A stretch of DNA of 64,000 nt from assembly GCF_029784135.1 (NCBI RefSeq), contig NC_073746.1, forward strand, positions 77,390,704 to 77,454,703, written 5' to 3'. Origin of the DNA: Toxorhynchites rutilus septentrionalis (Eukaryota; Arthropoda; Insecta; Diptera; Culicidae). This document shows, in pieces, positions 20,691 through 31,100 of the stretch. The translations under genes were made by a program, and so were the position numbers. Each line of letters starts with the position of its first letter. Within the stretch, counting starts at the first letter, position 1. Below the pieces are notes generated by a model, which was not told where the DNA came from, did not search any database, and worked only from the letters and a program-made list of their open reading frames with translations.

Positions 20691-22306
20691 TAACAAGCGC
20701 GATGATAACTTATTGAGAAACATGCTCCCCTCAAAACACGCCGAAAAAATCCCCAATACCCTGCTGAGCCTGAGCGGCCGGAATTTGTCGCCATGAGCTC
20801 GAACCGTGCAAACATAGCTCCGAGCGTTGGGGACCTCTCCTCTGGACACTAGTACTTTCGAATCCGCAGTTCGCAATCGATGATGATTTAACCCCGGCAC
20901 CACCGGCCAAGCCACTTCACCACACCCAAGAATAATGTGCCGAAAACCCGAAAATAACACCTCATTAAAAGCGAAAGGATGAACAATCAAGAAAGCGCTT
21001 CGATTCGCCTTCGCCGTCGAATTGATTCGATTCAGCGGACACTTTGTTGTTGTTTTTGTTATCGTCTGGCTGTGGCACTTCTCTTCTCGTTCCGTTTGTG
21101 CCGCGGCACGTCTTGACAGGAAAATATATGACCCAATCAAACCGCTGGGTTAATTAAATTTTCGTCACTTTAACGAAACCTGTGGGGAAACTTTGAACGG
21201 TTCCGGACCGGACTGAGAGGCCCGCCTCAGTCCTCGACGGTTGGCATCGCTTGGGAACGTCTTCTGCAGATGGGAGGCTCTGATATGTGTGAAGTTTATC
21301 TGCCAGTGGATTGCAACTGTTTTCGCCGTATCGATGAGTCAAAACCAATCAAATGACGACAAACGGCAAGAGATACGGTTTGCAAGGCTCCGATAAGCTC
21401 CGCGTTGTTCTGGCTGTCCAAGCTGATTTGATACTTTGGTAATGTGTATGCATGAATGTGTGTGACCCGTGACAATAAGTTGCCGTCCGGCGGAGCTTAA
21501 ATTTTTCTGTTAATTCTTGTCATGAAAACTAATTCGAGAGTATGTACCATGAGTACAATATGGAGAAGTGTATTTTCAAATATTAGTTTGGGGAAAAAGT
21601 TATCCATTATTTTCTCGTTGGCTGGCTTTAGTGATAAATATCTCGCGAAATATCGATTATACAATTTCAAGTTTAGGCTCGTTGTAAAGGTGGAATTTCA
21701 CACTGAAAAAAATTGTTTTGTTATTTTTTGTTTGTTTCCATTCAGTTGTGAGTTACAGGGTGTTAGCAATAGAGGTCAACAAAGAGACAATTCGGTACAT
21801 TTTAGACTTTTTATTTTATAAATGCGAAAATGCAAGCCAGGCCGCTGAAATAGTGATTGGTGTTTATGGTGCCGGTACTGCAACAGTAAAATAGGTGCAA
21901 TTTAATTTATTTCCATTTTTTTAAAAAAAATTTCGTAATTTTTTTTATATTTTTTTAAAATTTTTTTTGAAATTTTTTCTCAGTACAATACAATAAATTA
22001 TGATCTGTACTATTAACAAATGAAACATTTGAAGCTAGGAATTGACCAGAAACGTTAAGAATGGACTAACAGAAGAGGTGTTGTGTTCCATCAGGACAAT
22101 GCAGGGCCACACAATTTCGAGAGCTTGATTGGGATGTTTTAATGCATCAACCATATAGTTCGAACCAAACGATTATCACCTTTTTCTCGCTTTGAAAAAT
22201 TTCCAGAGTGATAAGAAATTGGGATCAAGAGAAGATTGTAAAAATCTATTGCTATGGTTTTTCGCTAATAAGAACCAAGACCTCTATGATATACCTCAAT
22301 GGCAAC
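20691..22306. other. Repeat-poor stretch, no gene identified
   Basis: GC-richer to about 21,500, then AT-rich. Short frames on both strands show no recognisable domains, and homopolymer T runs lie near 21,910-21,980. Confidence 0.3.
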
Positions 22307-24440
22307 AAAGGGCCTGGCCGGGTAAGGGAGTAAAAAGTGCCCCCAAACCAAATCATTAGCTGTATGGCAAATATTGTATAGGATATTAAATAAGAAATTT
22401 TGGCGGTTTATTTGAACCCCTATGTGGTTTGACGTAGGATCTATAGTGAAAAACCTACTATTTCGTTTATTTCACGCCATCCTCAAAAGCTTGGAGATAA
22501 AAATTTGAAAAAAATACTGAATGTGCATCTATCTAAGGTGTATCAAGAAAAATTGTTTAAAAAAAATTATCAAAAATTTAAGTACTAAAAAAATATTGAA
22601 ATTTTGATTTTTTTTTTTTGGATTTAGAGATTCAGTACTGCTCTAATTCATATTTGAAAGTGTTCCTACGGTTTTTCTAGATATGTGTGATTTTTTCACA
22701 TTTTTTTCAGTGTTGCACGGTAAAAAAAAAATTTTATATTTCCAAAGGGTCTGGCTGGGTAAGGGAGTAAAAAGTGCCCTCAAACCAAATCACCAGCTGT
22801 ATGGAAAATATTGTAAAGGTTACTAAATGAAACATTTCGGCAGTAGTACCATATATTTGAGTCCTTATAAGGCACACCATAGGATCTATGGAGAAAAATT
22901 TATTCACGCCATTCTCAATAGCTTTGAGACAAAAATATGGAAAAAATACTCAAAGTACATCTTACTAAGGTGTATCGACGAATATCTTCAAACAATTTTG
23001 TCATCAAAAAATGTAATTATAAAAAAAAATTAAATATGCGGTACAAAATAAATTTAATATATTTTCTGGCATTTCGAAATTTCGGAAAAAATATAACTTT
23101 GAGACCCCCGTCCGTTCTAATTCCTATTTTAATGCGTTCGTATGTTTTTTTTCTACATGAGGTGCATTTTTTTCCTGAATCTCATCGTCTGAATTATTAT
23201 TTTTATTTTCTTGAAATCGATTATTTTATTGTATTCGTGGTTTTCAATTGTAATATTAAAATAAAAAAAAATAATAATTTGGATGTTTGAAGTGTTTTTT
23301 TCATTAATCCGAATGATCTCTCCACAAGGACTTTATTTTATCTCACAGAGCTCTATCGTACTGCTGACTCCCATGAATTTGGTAAACCATCTAAATCCGA
23401 TGTAAAGATAATCTCATATATTTCAAGATATGAGATAAAAATCTTTGTACAGCGCAATGCTCTAAATATACCGACAAAATTTAGACGTATAAAAAACAAA
23501 ATTTGAATAAAAATCAGAGCAGTACTGGGCCTCTAAATTCGAAACAAACTAAGAATGCCCAAAGGCCAAAAAAGTATTTTTTTTGCGTAATCCTCTTAAA
23601 ACTTCAAACAAAAAAAAAAAACAACACATACAAATGCATTTAAATGAAAATTTGAGCAAAAGTGGGTCTCAAAGTAATATTTCTTTCAAAATTTCGAAAT
23701 GCCTGAAAATATATATTTTTTTTTGTACCGCGAAAAACACTCTAAAAATTCTGAAAATAATTAACATATACCTAAAATAGACGTAGGAAGAAATTTGAAT
23801 ACAGACTAGAGTAGTACTAAATCTCATAATAAAAAAAATTAAAATTTAATTGAAAATCAAAATAAAAATTTATTAAATTTTTTTTTTATATTTGATTTTT
23901 TGATGAAGAAGTTGTTTGAAAATATTGATCGATACACCTTAGTAAGATGTACTTTCAGTATTTTTTCCCATGTTTTTGTCTCAAAGCTATTGAGAATGGC
24001 GTGAAAAAACAAGAAGGTGCATTTTCACCATAGATCCTATGCTGTACCATATAAGGACTCAAGTATATGGTACTACTGCCGAAATGTTTTATTTAGTACT
24101 CTATACAATATTTTCCATACAGCTGGTGATTTGGTTTGAGGGCACTTTTTACTCCTTTTTTTTATTTTTTTTACTACTTCAATTTTTGATAATTTTTCTT
24201 GATACACCTTAATGAGATGCACTTTCATTATTTTTTTTTCAAATTTTTATCTCAAGCTTTTGAGGATGGCGTGAAATAAACGAAAAAGTACGTTTTTCAC
24301 TATAGATCCTACGTCAAACCACATGGGGGTTCAAATAAACCACCAAAATTTCTTATTTTATATCCTATACAATATTTGCCATACAGCTGGCGATTTGGTT
24401 TGGGGGCACTTTTTACTCCCTTACCCGGCCAGACCCTTTT
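22307..24440. mobile_element. FB1-2: second foldback element, 2.1 kb
   Basis: Same design as FB1-1: left end AAAGGGCCTGGCCGGGTAAG, right end ACCCGGCCAGACCCTTTT, with a second sub-unit inside each arm (from about 22,744 on the left and near 24,150 on the right). The inner units have diverged from the outer ones; for example CAGTAGTACCATATA and its mirror occur only in the inner units. The pentamer GCAAC directly precedes the left end (22,302-22,306) and follows the right end (24,441-24,445), a possible 5-bp target duplication. It encodes nothing. Confidence 0.78.
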
Positions 24441-24507
24441 GCAACAAAATGGTGTGTATTTGACCCAAATCGGACAATCCGAAGCATATTAAAATAGTTT
24501 TGGCAAA

Positions 24508-24569
24508 GGTTGCCAACAATATTAGGTTGGGGGTTACTTTTTCCCCAACCTAATATTTTTGGCAACCCT
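24508..24569. repeat. Palindrome with mariner-like ends
   Basis: Perfect 15-bp arms AATATTAGGTTGGGG (24,518-24,532) and CCCCAACCTAATATT (24,543-24,557), extended outward by GGTTGCCAA and TTGGCAACC. The TTAGGTTGGGG sequence resembles terminal repeats of some mariner families, so this may be a collapsed miniature element. That is a guess. Confidence 0.5.
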
Positions 24570-25399
24570 TTAGAATGGACCAATCAGCAGCTGGTCCGAG
24601 TAACTGGTCAGAAATCGATCCCTCTATTGTCTGGCCCCGTCTCAGTTCACAGTGTCTGTTTACGTATTGCAGTATTTGTTCTCAGTATTTGCATTCGCAA
24701 TGATATATAAAAATAATGCCTTGACGATGCATGAGTTGCTCCTAATAGACAGCACTTATCTATACACAAATATGATGAACAAACATATGGATCTATTTTC
24801 TGATTTCCCAACCTAAAAAACGGTGTCCTACGTTGAAAAATATAGTTTTCTCTATTACAATATTATATATATATATCAATTCGTTGAATTATTGCAAAAA
24901 CTAGAAAAGAGTTAAATCTGTGATATAACCGAACTACCATTAGCTTATCATTTAATAAGTAACAAACATATAGCTCATAGACATTTTATCTTTCGAATAA
25001 GATGATTTCCATACCATATCATGAATTAGTAACGCGCAAAAGAGGAATCGATTCCTCCTCGGAAATACCAAGCACAGATGATTGGATTTCCGATCGGGCA
25101 CCGGTTTGTAAGCCATCGTTTAGTCCGGTGGCAGAAAAGAAATGGGATTGGAGAGAAGAGCCTAGTGTTAAGGCGAGCGAGCAAGACCTTTAACAGTATG
25201 AGTGATACAGAAACATTCTTTACAGTTTCGTTACGAAAATTTAGGTTTTCACTTTGTTTGATTTTTTGTCTGTTATGGATAACTATTTTACCATATTAAC
25301 CGCAATCGCAGTATTATTTTTTTAAGCAAGAAAAGAAATGATAAAATTAGTTATCCTAACTACTTACATAAATTAGGAACCCTACTTAAACTAATCACT
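24570..25399. other. No gene identified
   Basis: AT-rich except 25,000-25,200. A 63-codon frame at 25,002-25,193 is hydrophilic and free of simple repeats but matches nothing I know. Confidence 0.3.
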
Positions 25400-26175
25400 T
25401 ATACAGGTTGTTAACAATGGTGTGAATGGTAGAGTGAAGATTGAGTATCCTTCTGCGGATTATATTTTGTATTCGCTGAAGTTTAAGCCGATGCGTTTGG
25501 GCGCAGTTACTCCAAATAGGCAAGCAATACTCAATCACCGGGAAGATACTTTGTAGACAGCAAGTTTGCTACTCAGACACAAAAAAAACTTTTTATTTAT
25601 GAGTGGGTTCAATGATCTGATCATTATATCACGATTTTATCGATATGTTGTTTGAATATTAGCTTGTTGTCTGTTGTTGCTTGTTGTTCATTGGACCAGT
25701 CTGAGGCATCATTTTCTCAGCCGATCCTGATGTTTTCAAGGAACGCGGGGTCGCGGAGATTTCGAAATGGAAAAATGGTGGTCTGAGTTTTCGTTGCATT
25801 CACTCGAATCTTCCAGTTGTTATAGTATTAAGACAGCGCATTAAGACCCCGCTGAAGTTTTTCCGTCAGTGTACTTGTCATTCGTCCCTTATAGACAATG
25901 GCGACGAACAGAGATAACTGATCATCATTTGGTAAGGGAGGGATATCCGACGTGTATATATTGAAAAGCAGGGGTTCTAGGATGCTGCTACCTTGGAGCA
26001 TCCCTGCAATGATGTTCAATTCCTCTTAACAGAAATTATTCAGCAATATCTTGAATATTCTGTCTGAAAGGTAATTTCTGATTATTTTAATCTGAAGCCC
26101 GGGAAAATGTCACTGATGCAACTTAAAGGCCAGACCATGAACTTACGCCTGATTGACCCTAACTGTTTGCATGGA
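25400..26175 (-). pseudogene. Jockey-type RT fragment (palm to C-terminus)
   Basis: Minus-strand pieces read NYLSDRIFKILLNN, then AGMLQGSSILEPLLFNIYTS then DIPPLPNDDQLSLFV (about 25,900-26,070), and later FPVIEYCLPIW with HRLKLQRIQNI (about 25,425-25,530). These are the PQG block and thumb region of a Jockey-type LINE. The catalytic box is gone: LFV runs directly into AIVYKGR where other Jockey-type elements have Ala-Asp-Asp. Several stops and frameshifts separate the pieces, so this is an old dead fragment. Confidence 0.72.
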
Positions 26176-26280
26176 CTCTCTTTTAACCTCCCAGGGTCGT
26201 CACTTGCCTAGTCAGGCTATGAAAAGGGAAAACACCACGTTCTCAGGATTCCGAACAAGACGGACTTTTTATCAACAACT

Positions 26281-26320
26281 AGCTGACCCGGCAAACTTCG
26301 TCCCGCCCACAATTACTTTT
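26281..26320 (-). repeat. End segment of repeat family R3
   Basis: AGCTGACCCGGCAAACTTCG then TCCCGCCC is the terminus of the R3 family seen complete at 52,321-53,772 and, inverted, at 29,036. Similar words are very common in insect genomes. Confidence 0.55.
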
Positions 26321-26924
26321 CTGATTCAAATAATTTCGAGCACTCACGTTCCCCGAAAATTATTTTTCTGTACGCGATCTATATTTGCGGTTTCTTATTT
26401 GACATATACACATGACGCAGACTGAGACACATCAATCTTGATACTGACTGTTCAAATCTGTTGCTCCACTCTTGAGTTGAATAGTGAGGAACGGACACCA
26501 AATCACCCACCGTTGATCCTTCGTTGCTTCAGCTCGCTTTGGCTCGATTATCTGGCGGAGATTCAGATCCCGTTCCTCTCTGTGTTGGGGTTCTCTTTCT
26601 CGAGATTTCAACTCTGGTCGTCGGCTCGAAGGGACTTGATGGTGATGAAATTGTATTCCACAAAATAGCTTTGGGTTTTCTTCGTTTCGTCTAGTACACG
26701 TGTGGTCTCTGTATGGTCACTCCAGTAAGTCCCGAATCGATCCAACCGGAACTCTTTCGACCCGCCAAATCCTCTTCGTTCGGGTTCATTTAACTGCCTT
26801 CAGTCCTGCCAACCTGTGCGATGTTTTTCAATGTCCCGTGTAATGTTGAATGTACTGTTTATAAACCTTGATTTGTTTTGTGTATGGCTATGTACAGTCT
26901 TTTAAACCCTAGATATCTATATAC
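26321..26924. other. No gene identified
   Basis: May include more of an R3-family repeat at its left edge; beyond that I see nothing assignable. Confidence 0.25.
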
Positions 26925-26926
26925 TA

Positions 26927-27632
26927 GGTGTACCGGGAAGTTTCTTCGTGAATCAAATTTCCAGATATTCGTTGGAAAGCTACTTTCATTGCGCGTCTTT
27001 TTCAGTATATGTCAAAAAGTTGAAGCGTATACAGCATAGTTTTTTGCCACTTCGAATATGTCGAATTTCGTACCAACGAGAGTGTTTCGCGGGGAGTGCT
27101 ACTCCATTATTTCAATATGAAGAAAAAAGCTGCGGAAAGTCATCCCATTTTGGTGAAGGTTTATGGTGACCATGCTTCAACTGAGCGAACGAGTCAGATG
27201 TGATTTGCACGGTTTAAAAGTGTTTCAGACCGCCAAAAAGTTTGATGATGAAGAGTTACTCGATCAAGATCCGTCACAAACGCAACAAGAACTTGCATAT
27301 ACACTTGGAGTAGTTCAGCAAACCATATCCGATCGTTTAAAAGCAATGGAATTGCTCCATTCGTTTACTATTTTTTTTTCGATCGATTGAACATGGCCTG
27401 GTTGACCAGCATTTCTCCAAGTTGGATGAAGTCAAAAATTGGATCGATTCGTGGTTGGTGGACAAACCAGCCGATTATTTCCGCAAAGGAATTCGTGAAT
27501 TGACAGAATGATTGGAAAAAGTTGTGACTAGCGATGGGCGTATTGCCATTTGAATATTAAATTTGTAACCATTTCTGCAGAATAAAGCATTAATTTTTGA
27601 AAAAAAAAAACGAAGAAACTTACCGGTACTCC
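26927..27632 (+). mobile_element. Internally deleted mariner element, 706 bp
   Basis: Terminal inverted repeats GGTGTACCGGGAAGTTTCTTCG (left) and CGAAGAAACTTACCGGTACTCC (right), with TA at 26,925-26,926 and 27,633-27,634, as expected for mariner. Inside, the plus strand keeps the transposase amino-terminal DNA-binding part: YFNMKKKAAESHPILVKVYG, FARFKS, then in another frame KFDDEELLDQDPSQTQQELA and QQTISDRLKAM. After about 27,360 it jumps to the carboxy end: LVDQHFSKLDEVKNWIDSW then DYFRKGIRELTE. The whole catalytic DD34D domain is missing, so it cannot supply its own transposase but could be moved in trans. Confidence 0.82.
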
Positions 27633-27777
27633 TATTACAATAAATATGTTTGGGAGCGGGGACCGACACCAATGAGATTGACCTTGGTGTGCGGGCACCG
27701 TGCGTGAATAGAAAAAAAACTAAACCAACCTCTCTTTATTCGTTTCTTTATAATACTTACTAGGAGTCCATAATTTC

Positions 27778-27790
27778 GGTCGCAATGATC
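27778..27790. repeat. Target-site duplication of SINE-2 (left)
   Basis: GGTCGCAATGATC is repeated exactly at 28,056-28,068. Confidence 0.88.
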
Positions 27791-28055
27791 TTCTTCTTCT
27801 TAAATGGCTCTAACGTTCCTAGAGGAACTTCGCCGTCTCAACGTAGTATTACTTGCGTCATTTTTATTAGTACTTAGTTGAGATTTCTATGCCGAATAAC
27901 ACGCCTTGAATGTATTCTGAGTGGCAAGCTGTAGAATACGCGTGACCACAGTGCTAGTCGGAGAAAATTTCTTTGACGAAAAATTCTCCCGACCAGAACG
28001 GGAATCGAACCCGAACCCCCGGCATGATAATGTATGACGCTAACCACTCGACCAC
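27791..28055 (-). mobile_element. SINE-2: tRNA-derived SINE with intact A and B boxes, 265 bp
   Basis: On the minus strand the element starts exactly after the duplication with GTGGTCGAGTGGTTAGCG, a textbook Pol III A box (TGGTCGAGTGG), followed by B box GGTTCGATTCC. The body matches SINE-1 (GATCACGCGTATTCTAGA-type words, GAGACGGCGAAG, GAACGTTAG) and the tail is a short AAG repeat. With both promoter boxes intact and perfect 13-bp duplications it is a younger or better preserved copy than SINE-1. It is a SINE rather than a tRNA gene because the tRNA fold breaks down after the T arm and the body is long. Confidence 0.88.
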
Positions 28056-28068
28056 GGTCGCAATGATC
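28056..28068. repeat. Target-site duplication of SINE-2 (right)
   Basis: Exact copy of 27,778-27,790. Confidence 0.88.
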
Positions 28069-28439
28069 CACTAATCCATTAAGCAAAAAAAGAAAAATAT
28101 ATACTAAGATAAAAAAGTATACTTACCATTCTGTTCTTATTAAAAAATGATTTCTGACAATTTGAAGGGTCTACCTTCTACCGTCTCTATCCTACAAAAT
28201 ATTTCCAATCGATTGATGCAATTATCTCTGAGATCAATCATAAAAAAGCTCGATTTATAAGAGTTCAAAATCTCTCAAAATATCGTTACATATTCAATTT
28301 TTATATTTTCATTTTACATTACATTACATTATACCTTCCTGTTAAACGCAGTCCTACGTAGGAATTCAAGTTGACACCCTGTTGAGAGATCTTTGAACTA
28401 ACTCGCTTTCGCCAAAATTCCAAGTTCACACTACTAATT
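28069..28439. other. No gene identified
   Basis: AT-rich with ACATTACATTACATT short repeats near 28,315-28,335. Confidence 0.3.
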
Positions 28440-28560
28440 AACCTCCTCTCGAATTAGCCATCATAGTGGTGGATCAAAGTTTCATCCATAACGTTGGAAC
28501 GACGCATGCTTCCTTTCTGAAACGTTCCATATACTGTATTTTTGTTACAACTTTCGGTGT
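28440..28560 (-). pseudogene. Possible mariner transposase scrap (first catalytic Asp)
   Basis: The minus strand reads RRSNVMDETLIHHYDG before a stop. This resembles the mariner block around the first catalytic aspartate (VDETWIHHY). The match is short and the flanks are degraded, so the call is tentative. Confidence 0.4.
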
Positions 28561-28958
28561 TGATGATCATCAAGACTTGTACCATCAACAATAACGATTT
28601 AGCTAGCATTGTTCTGCTGCTCCAATTTGATCTGTAAAGACCTTATACACTCCTAATGATTGTCAATGGATTTTTTCAGTAAGTGTAGGGGAAATCAGAG
28701 TAAAACCGACACTCTGAGGATTTCCACATATTTGAAAGACCTCTTATGTTTCTTCGACTACAAATCGTTACAGAATCTCTCTTCAACTATTCAATATCTG
28801 TTGATATTTTTTGAGTTGAACTCGAATTTAGATAGAATACCAAAAAACGATGTTTATAGATGAAATAAATGAAAGTGTGGGTGAGATCGATACCTTTAGA
28901 AAACGATTGAAAACTTGTTACAATAATCTCAGATTTTGATTTTGATAAAAAAGCAAAC
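28561..28958. other. No gene identified
   Basis: AT-rich with no recognisable motif; a 67-codon plus-strand frame at 28,660-28,863 has no recognisable domain. Confidence 0.25.
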
Positions 28959-29883
28959 AAAGGGCCTGGCCGTGTAAGGAAGTAAAAAGTGCCCCAAACC
29001 AAATCAATAGCTGTATGGAAAATATTGTATAGGATACTAGCTGATCCGGCAAACTTCGTCCCGCCCAAAATTTATTTTTCGTTATCACATTCACGTTTTC
29101 TTACTAAGCGCACGTTCATGCGGGAATTTGTGTTTCATTCATATGGTAGCTCCACCTTAGAGAGGGCGTACACATGCCAAGTTTGGTTCCATTCGCTTGA
29201 CCGATTTTCGGGTTATGCAGAAATTTGCGTTTCATTTGTATGGCAGCCACTCCTTCGGGAGGGGGCAGGAGTGTCTGCTCATCATAGAAACGTTTCTTGC
29301 CCCCTAAAACCTTCAGATACCAATTTTGGCTCCATTTGCTTGATTAGTTCTCCAGTTATGCAGAAATTTGTTTTTTATTTGTGTGTGTGTGTGTGTGGCA
29401 CACTCCTTCGAGAGGGGGGGGGGGGGAGTGAACCATAGAAACGTTTCTTGTTCCCATCTTCAGATGCCAATTTTGGCTCCATTTGCTTGATTAGTTCTCG
29501 AGTTATGCAGAAATTTGTGTTTCATTTGCATGGCACATATTTAGAAAAGCCGTAGGAGCACATTTAAATATGAATATGAAAAAATACATTTAAAAATACA
29601 TTTAAATATGTAGTATTGAATCTCTATATCCAAAAAAAAAAAAAATTTCAATATTTTTTTAGTACTTAAATTTTTGATGAAATTTTTTTTTGATTATTTT
29701 TCTTGATCTACCTTAGTGAGATGCACATTCAGTATTTTTTTCCAAATTTTTATCCCGAAACTTTTGAGGATGGCGTGAAATAAACGAAAAAGTACGTTTT
29801 TCACTATAAATCCGATGTTAAGCCACATAGGGGTTCAAAAAATCGCCAAAAACTTTTTACTCCCTTACCCGGCCAGGCCCTTT
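28959..29883. mobile_element. FB1-3: foldback element with deleted left arm and inserted R3 repeat
   Basis: The left end AAAGGGCCTGGCCGTGTAAG starts at 28,959 but the arm is only about 77 bp long before an R3 repeat begins. The right arm resumes at about 29,534 (CATATTTAGAAAAGCCGTAG) and runs through TGGCGTGAAATAAACG to CCGGCCAGGCCCTTT at 29,883. The family identity is clear from both ends; most of the palindrome has been lost. Confidence 0.75.
29036..29533 (-). repeat. Repeat family R3, copy inside FB1-3
   Basis: Starts with AGCTGATCCGGCAAACTTCG and contains repeated blocks ATGCAGAAATTTG plus TTTCATTTG(C/T)ATGGCA, with GGGGG-rich separators (a run of G near 29,414-29,427) and a GT microsatellite at about 29,381-29,397. 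It is the inverted relative of the tandem units at 52.4-53.5 kb. Confidence 0.65.
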
Positions 29884-30359
29884 ATGTATTTCAAATGCAA
29901 GAAAATGCTATTCACTGATGTCTTACTGGAACCCACAGCTCTCGCTGCTGATGAAGGTTTGCGGAACGAATGATTAGGATTCTCAGTATGATTCTAGAAA
30001 TCTCAGCCCTTATGTTTTACGTATTAAAAAGATATTTTACATTGTTTTTTCTGGCAAATTCAGGGGAGATGTGCCGATGAGCGTTGAACGAAGAGCTCCA
30101 CTAGGCTTTTATGTTGACATGCCCGGTTCAACGCTGGTTTCGACTGTTTTATCAGTTCAGCTCTGTCGTTTTGTCTTCCAAATGTAAACACGAGGCATCT
30201 ACAAATAAATTTCAAAACAAAATTTTTGAGCATCGATAAGCAACAAAACAAAACCTACCGTAACGCAAAATACACTGAATAATGATGTAAGATGAATTAG
30301 ACTCACAAAAGTATCGAATTTCCACAAATATTTCGACATAAATTAAATGGAAATGTTGT
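29884..30359. other. No gene identified
   Basis: No recognisable coding or repeat signal by eye. Confidence 0.25.
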
Positions 30360-30985
30360 CAAATTGTCATTCGTTTGCATAGACCATCTCGGCCAATATT
30401 CTCCATAGGGACTCTATGGGATTGCAATTGACTGCTAGCAGGTCATTCAAAAAGCGGAATGTCCTTCTCGGCAAACTATGCCTTCGATTGCTTGGAAACG
30501 TGGATCTATGCATAATTTTGCTGGAAAAACGACATCCTCGGTAGCGTTATTCTCAATATGGCCAATCAAAACGTCCTCCAGTAATTGAAGATAGCTTTCG
30601 TAGTTCATTCGGGTGAAAATGAAACAAATGGGAAGCTTGTTGTGATAGGAAACGGCTCCCCACACTGTCAAACTTCCGCCCCCAAAGTTTCGTTTCGATC
30701 TAACGACATGCCGTTGACTTAAATTGTACCAATAGCAACTGCAACAGTTCAGACCATCCAAATTGAACTTTTTTCGCCGGAAAATACAACCTTTCTCCAT
30801 TCTAGTTTCAATTCCATGTATTACCGGGCGAAAATGAGATGGTTCTGCTTATGGGTGGCGGTCAATTTTGGCTTCCCTTGACGTTTCTTCCACATGATGT
30901 TTGGTGACTCATTCAAGATGCGCGCAATAGGCCTCTTCGTTACTGGAACGACCGATTCTGCCTTGATGTATGAGCAGGACATCGT
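30360..30985 (-). pseudogene. Tc1-like transposase remnant
   Basis: The minus strand reads IVPVTKRPIARILNESPN-like sequence, WKKRQGKPKLTATHKQ, then FSGEKKFNLDG, CYWYNLSQRHVVRSKRNFGG then GSLTVWGAVSYH, ESYLQLLEDVLIGHIEN, and finally NPIESLWRILAEMVY. This is the DDE catalytic domain of a Tc1-type transposase; NPIE carries the last catalytic glutamate. The first catalytic aspartate (normally SDEKKF) is glycine here, the second block is scrambled (FPAKLCIDPRF instead of a QQDNA-type motif), and there are stops upstream. It is a dead copy and no terminal repeats were found. Confidence 0.8.
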
Positions 30986-31100
30986 TTTCTGGTTGCTTCA
31001 TGTCTTATTCGACCTTTAAAGCGCAGAGTAACTTTGGTGTTCACATTTGTTGGTCGTTATATCCCATATTTCTGGCACTATTTAAAGAAATTCCGTAGGG

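Noticed and set aside
25002..25193. Hydrophilic 63-codon frame as a host exon
   Set aside because: No recognisable domain, no clear splice sites and no partner exon; could be chance.
27980..28060. tRNA gene on the minus strand
   Set aside because: A and B boxes are intact, but the unit is 265 bp with an AAG tail and target duplications. It is SINE-2.
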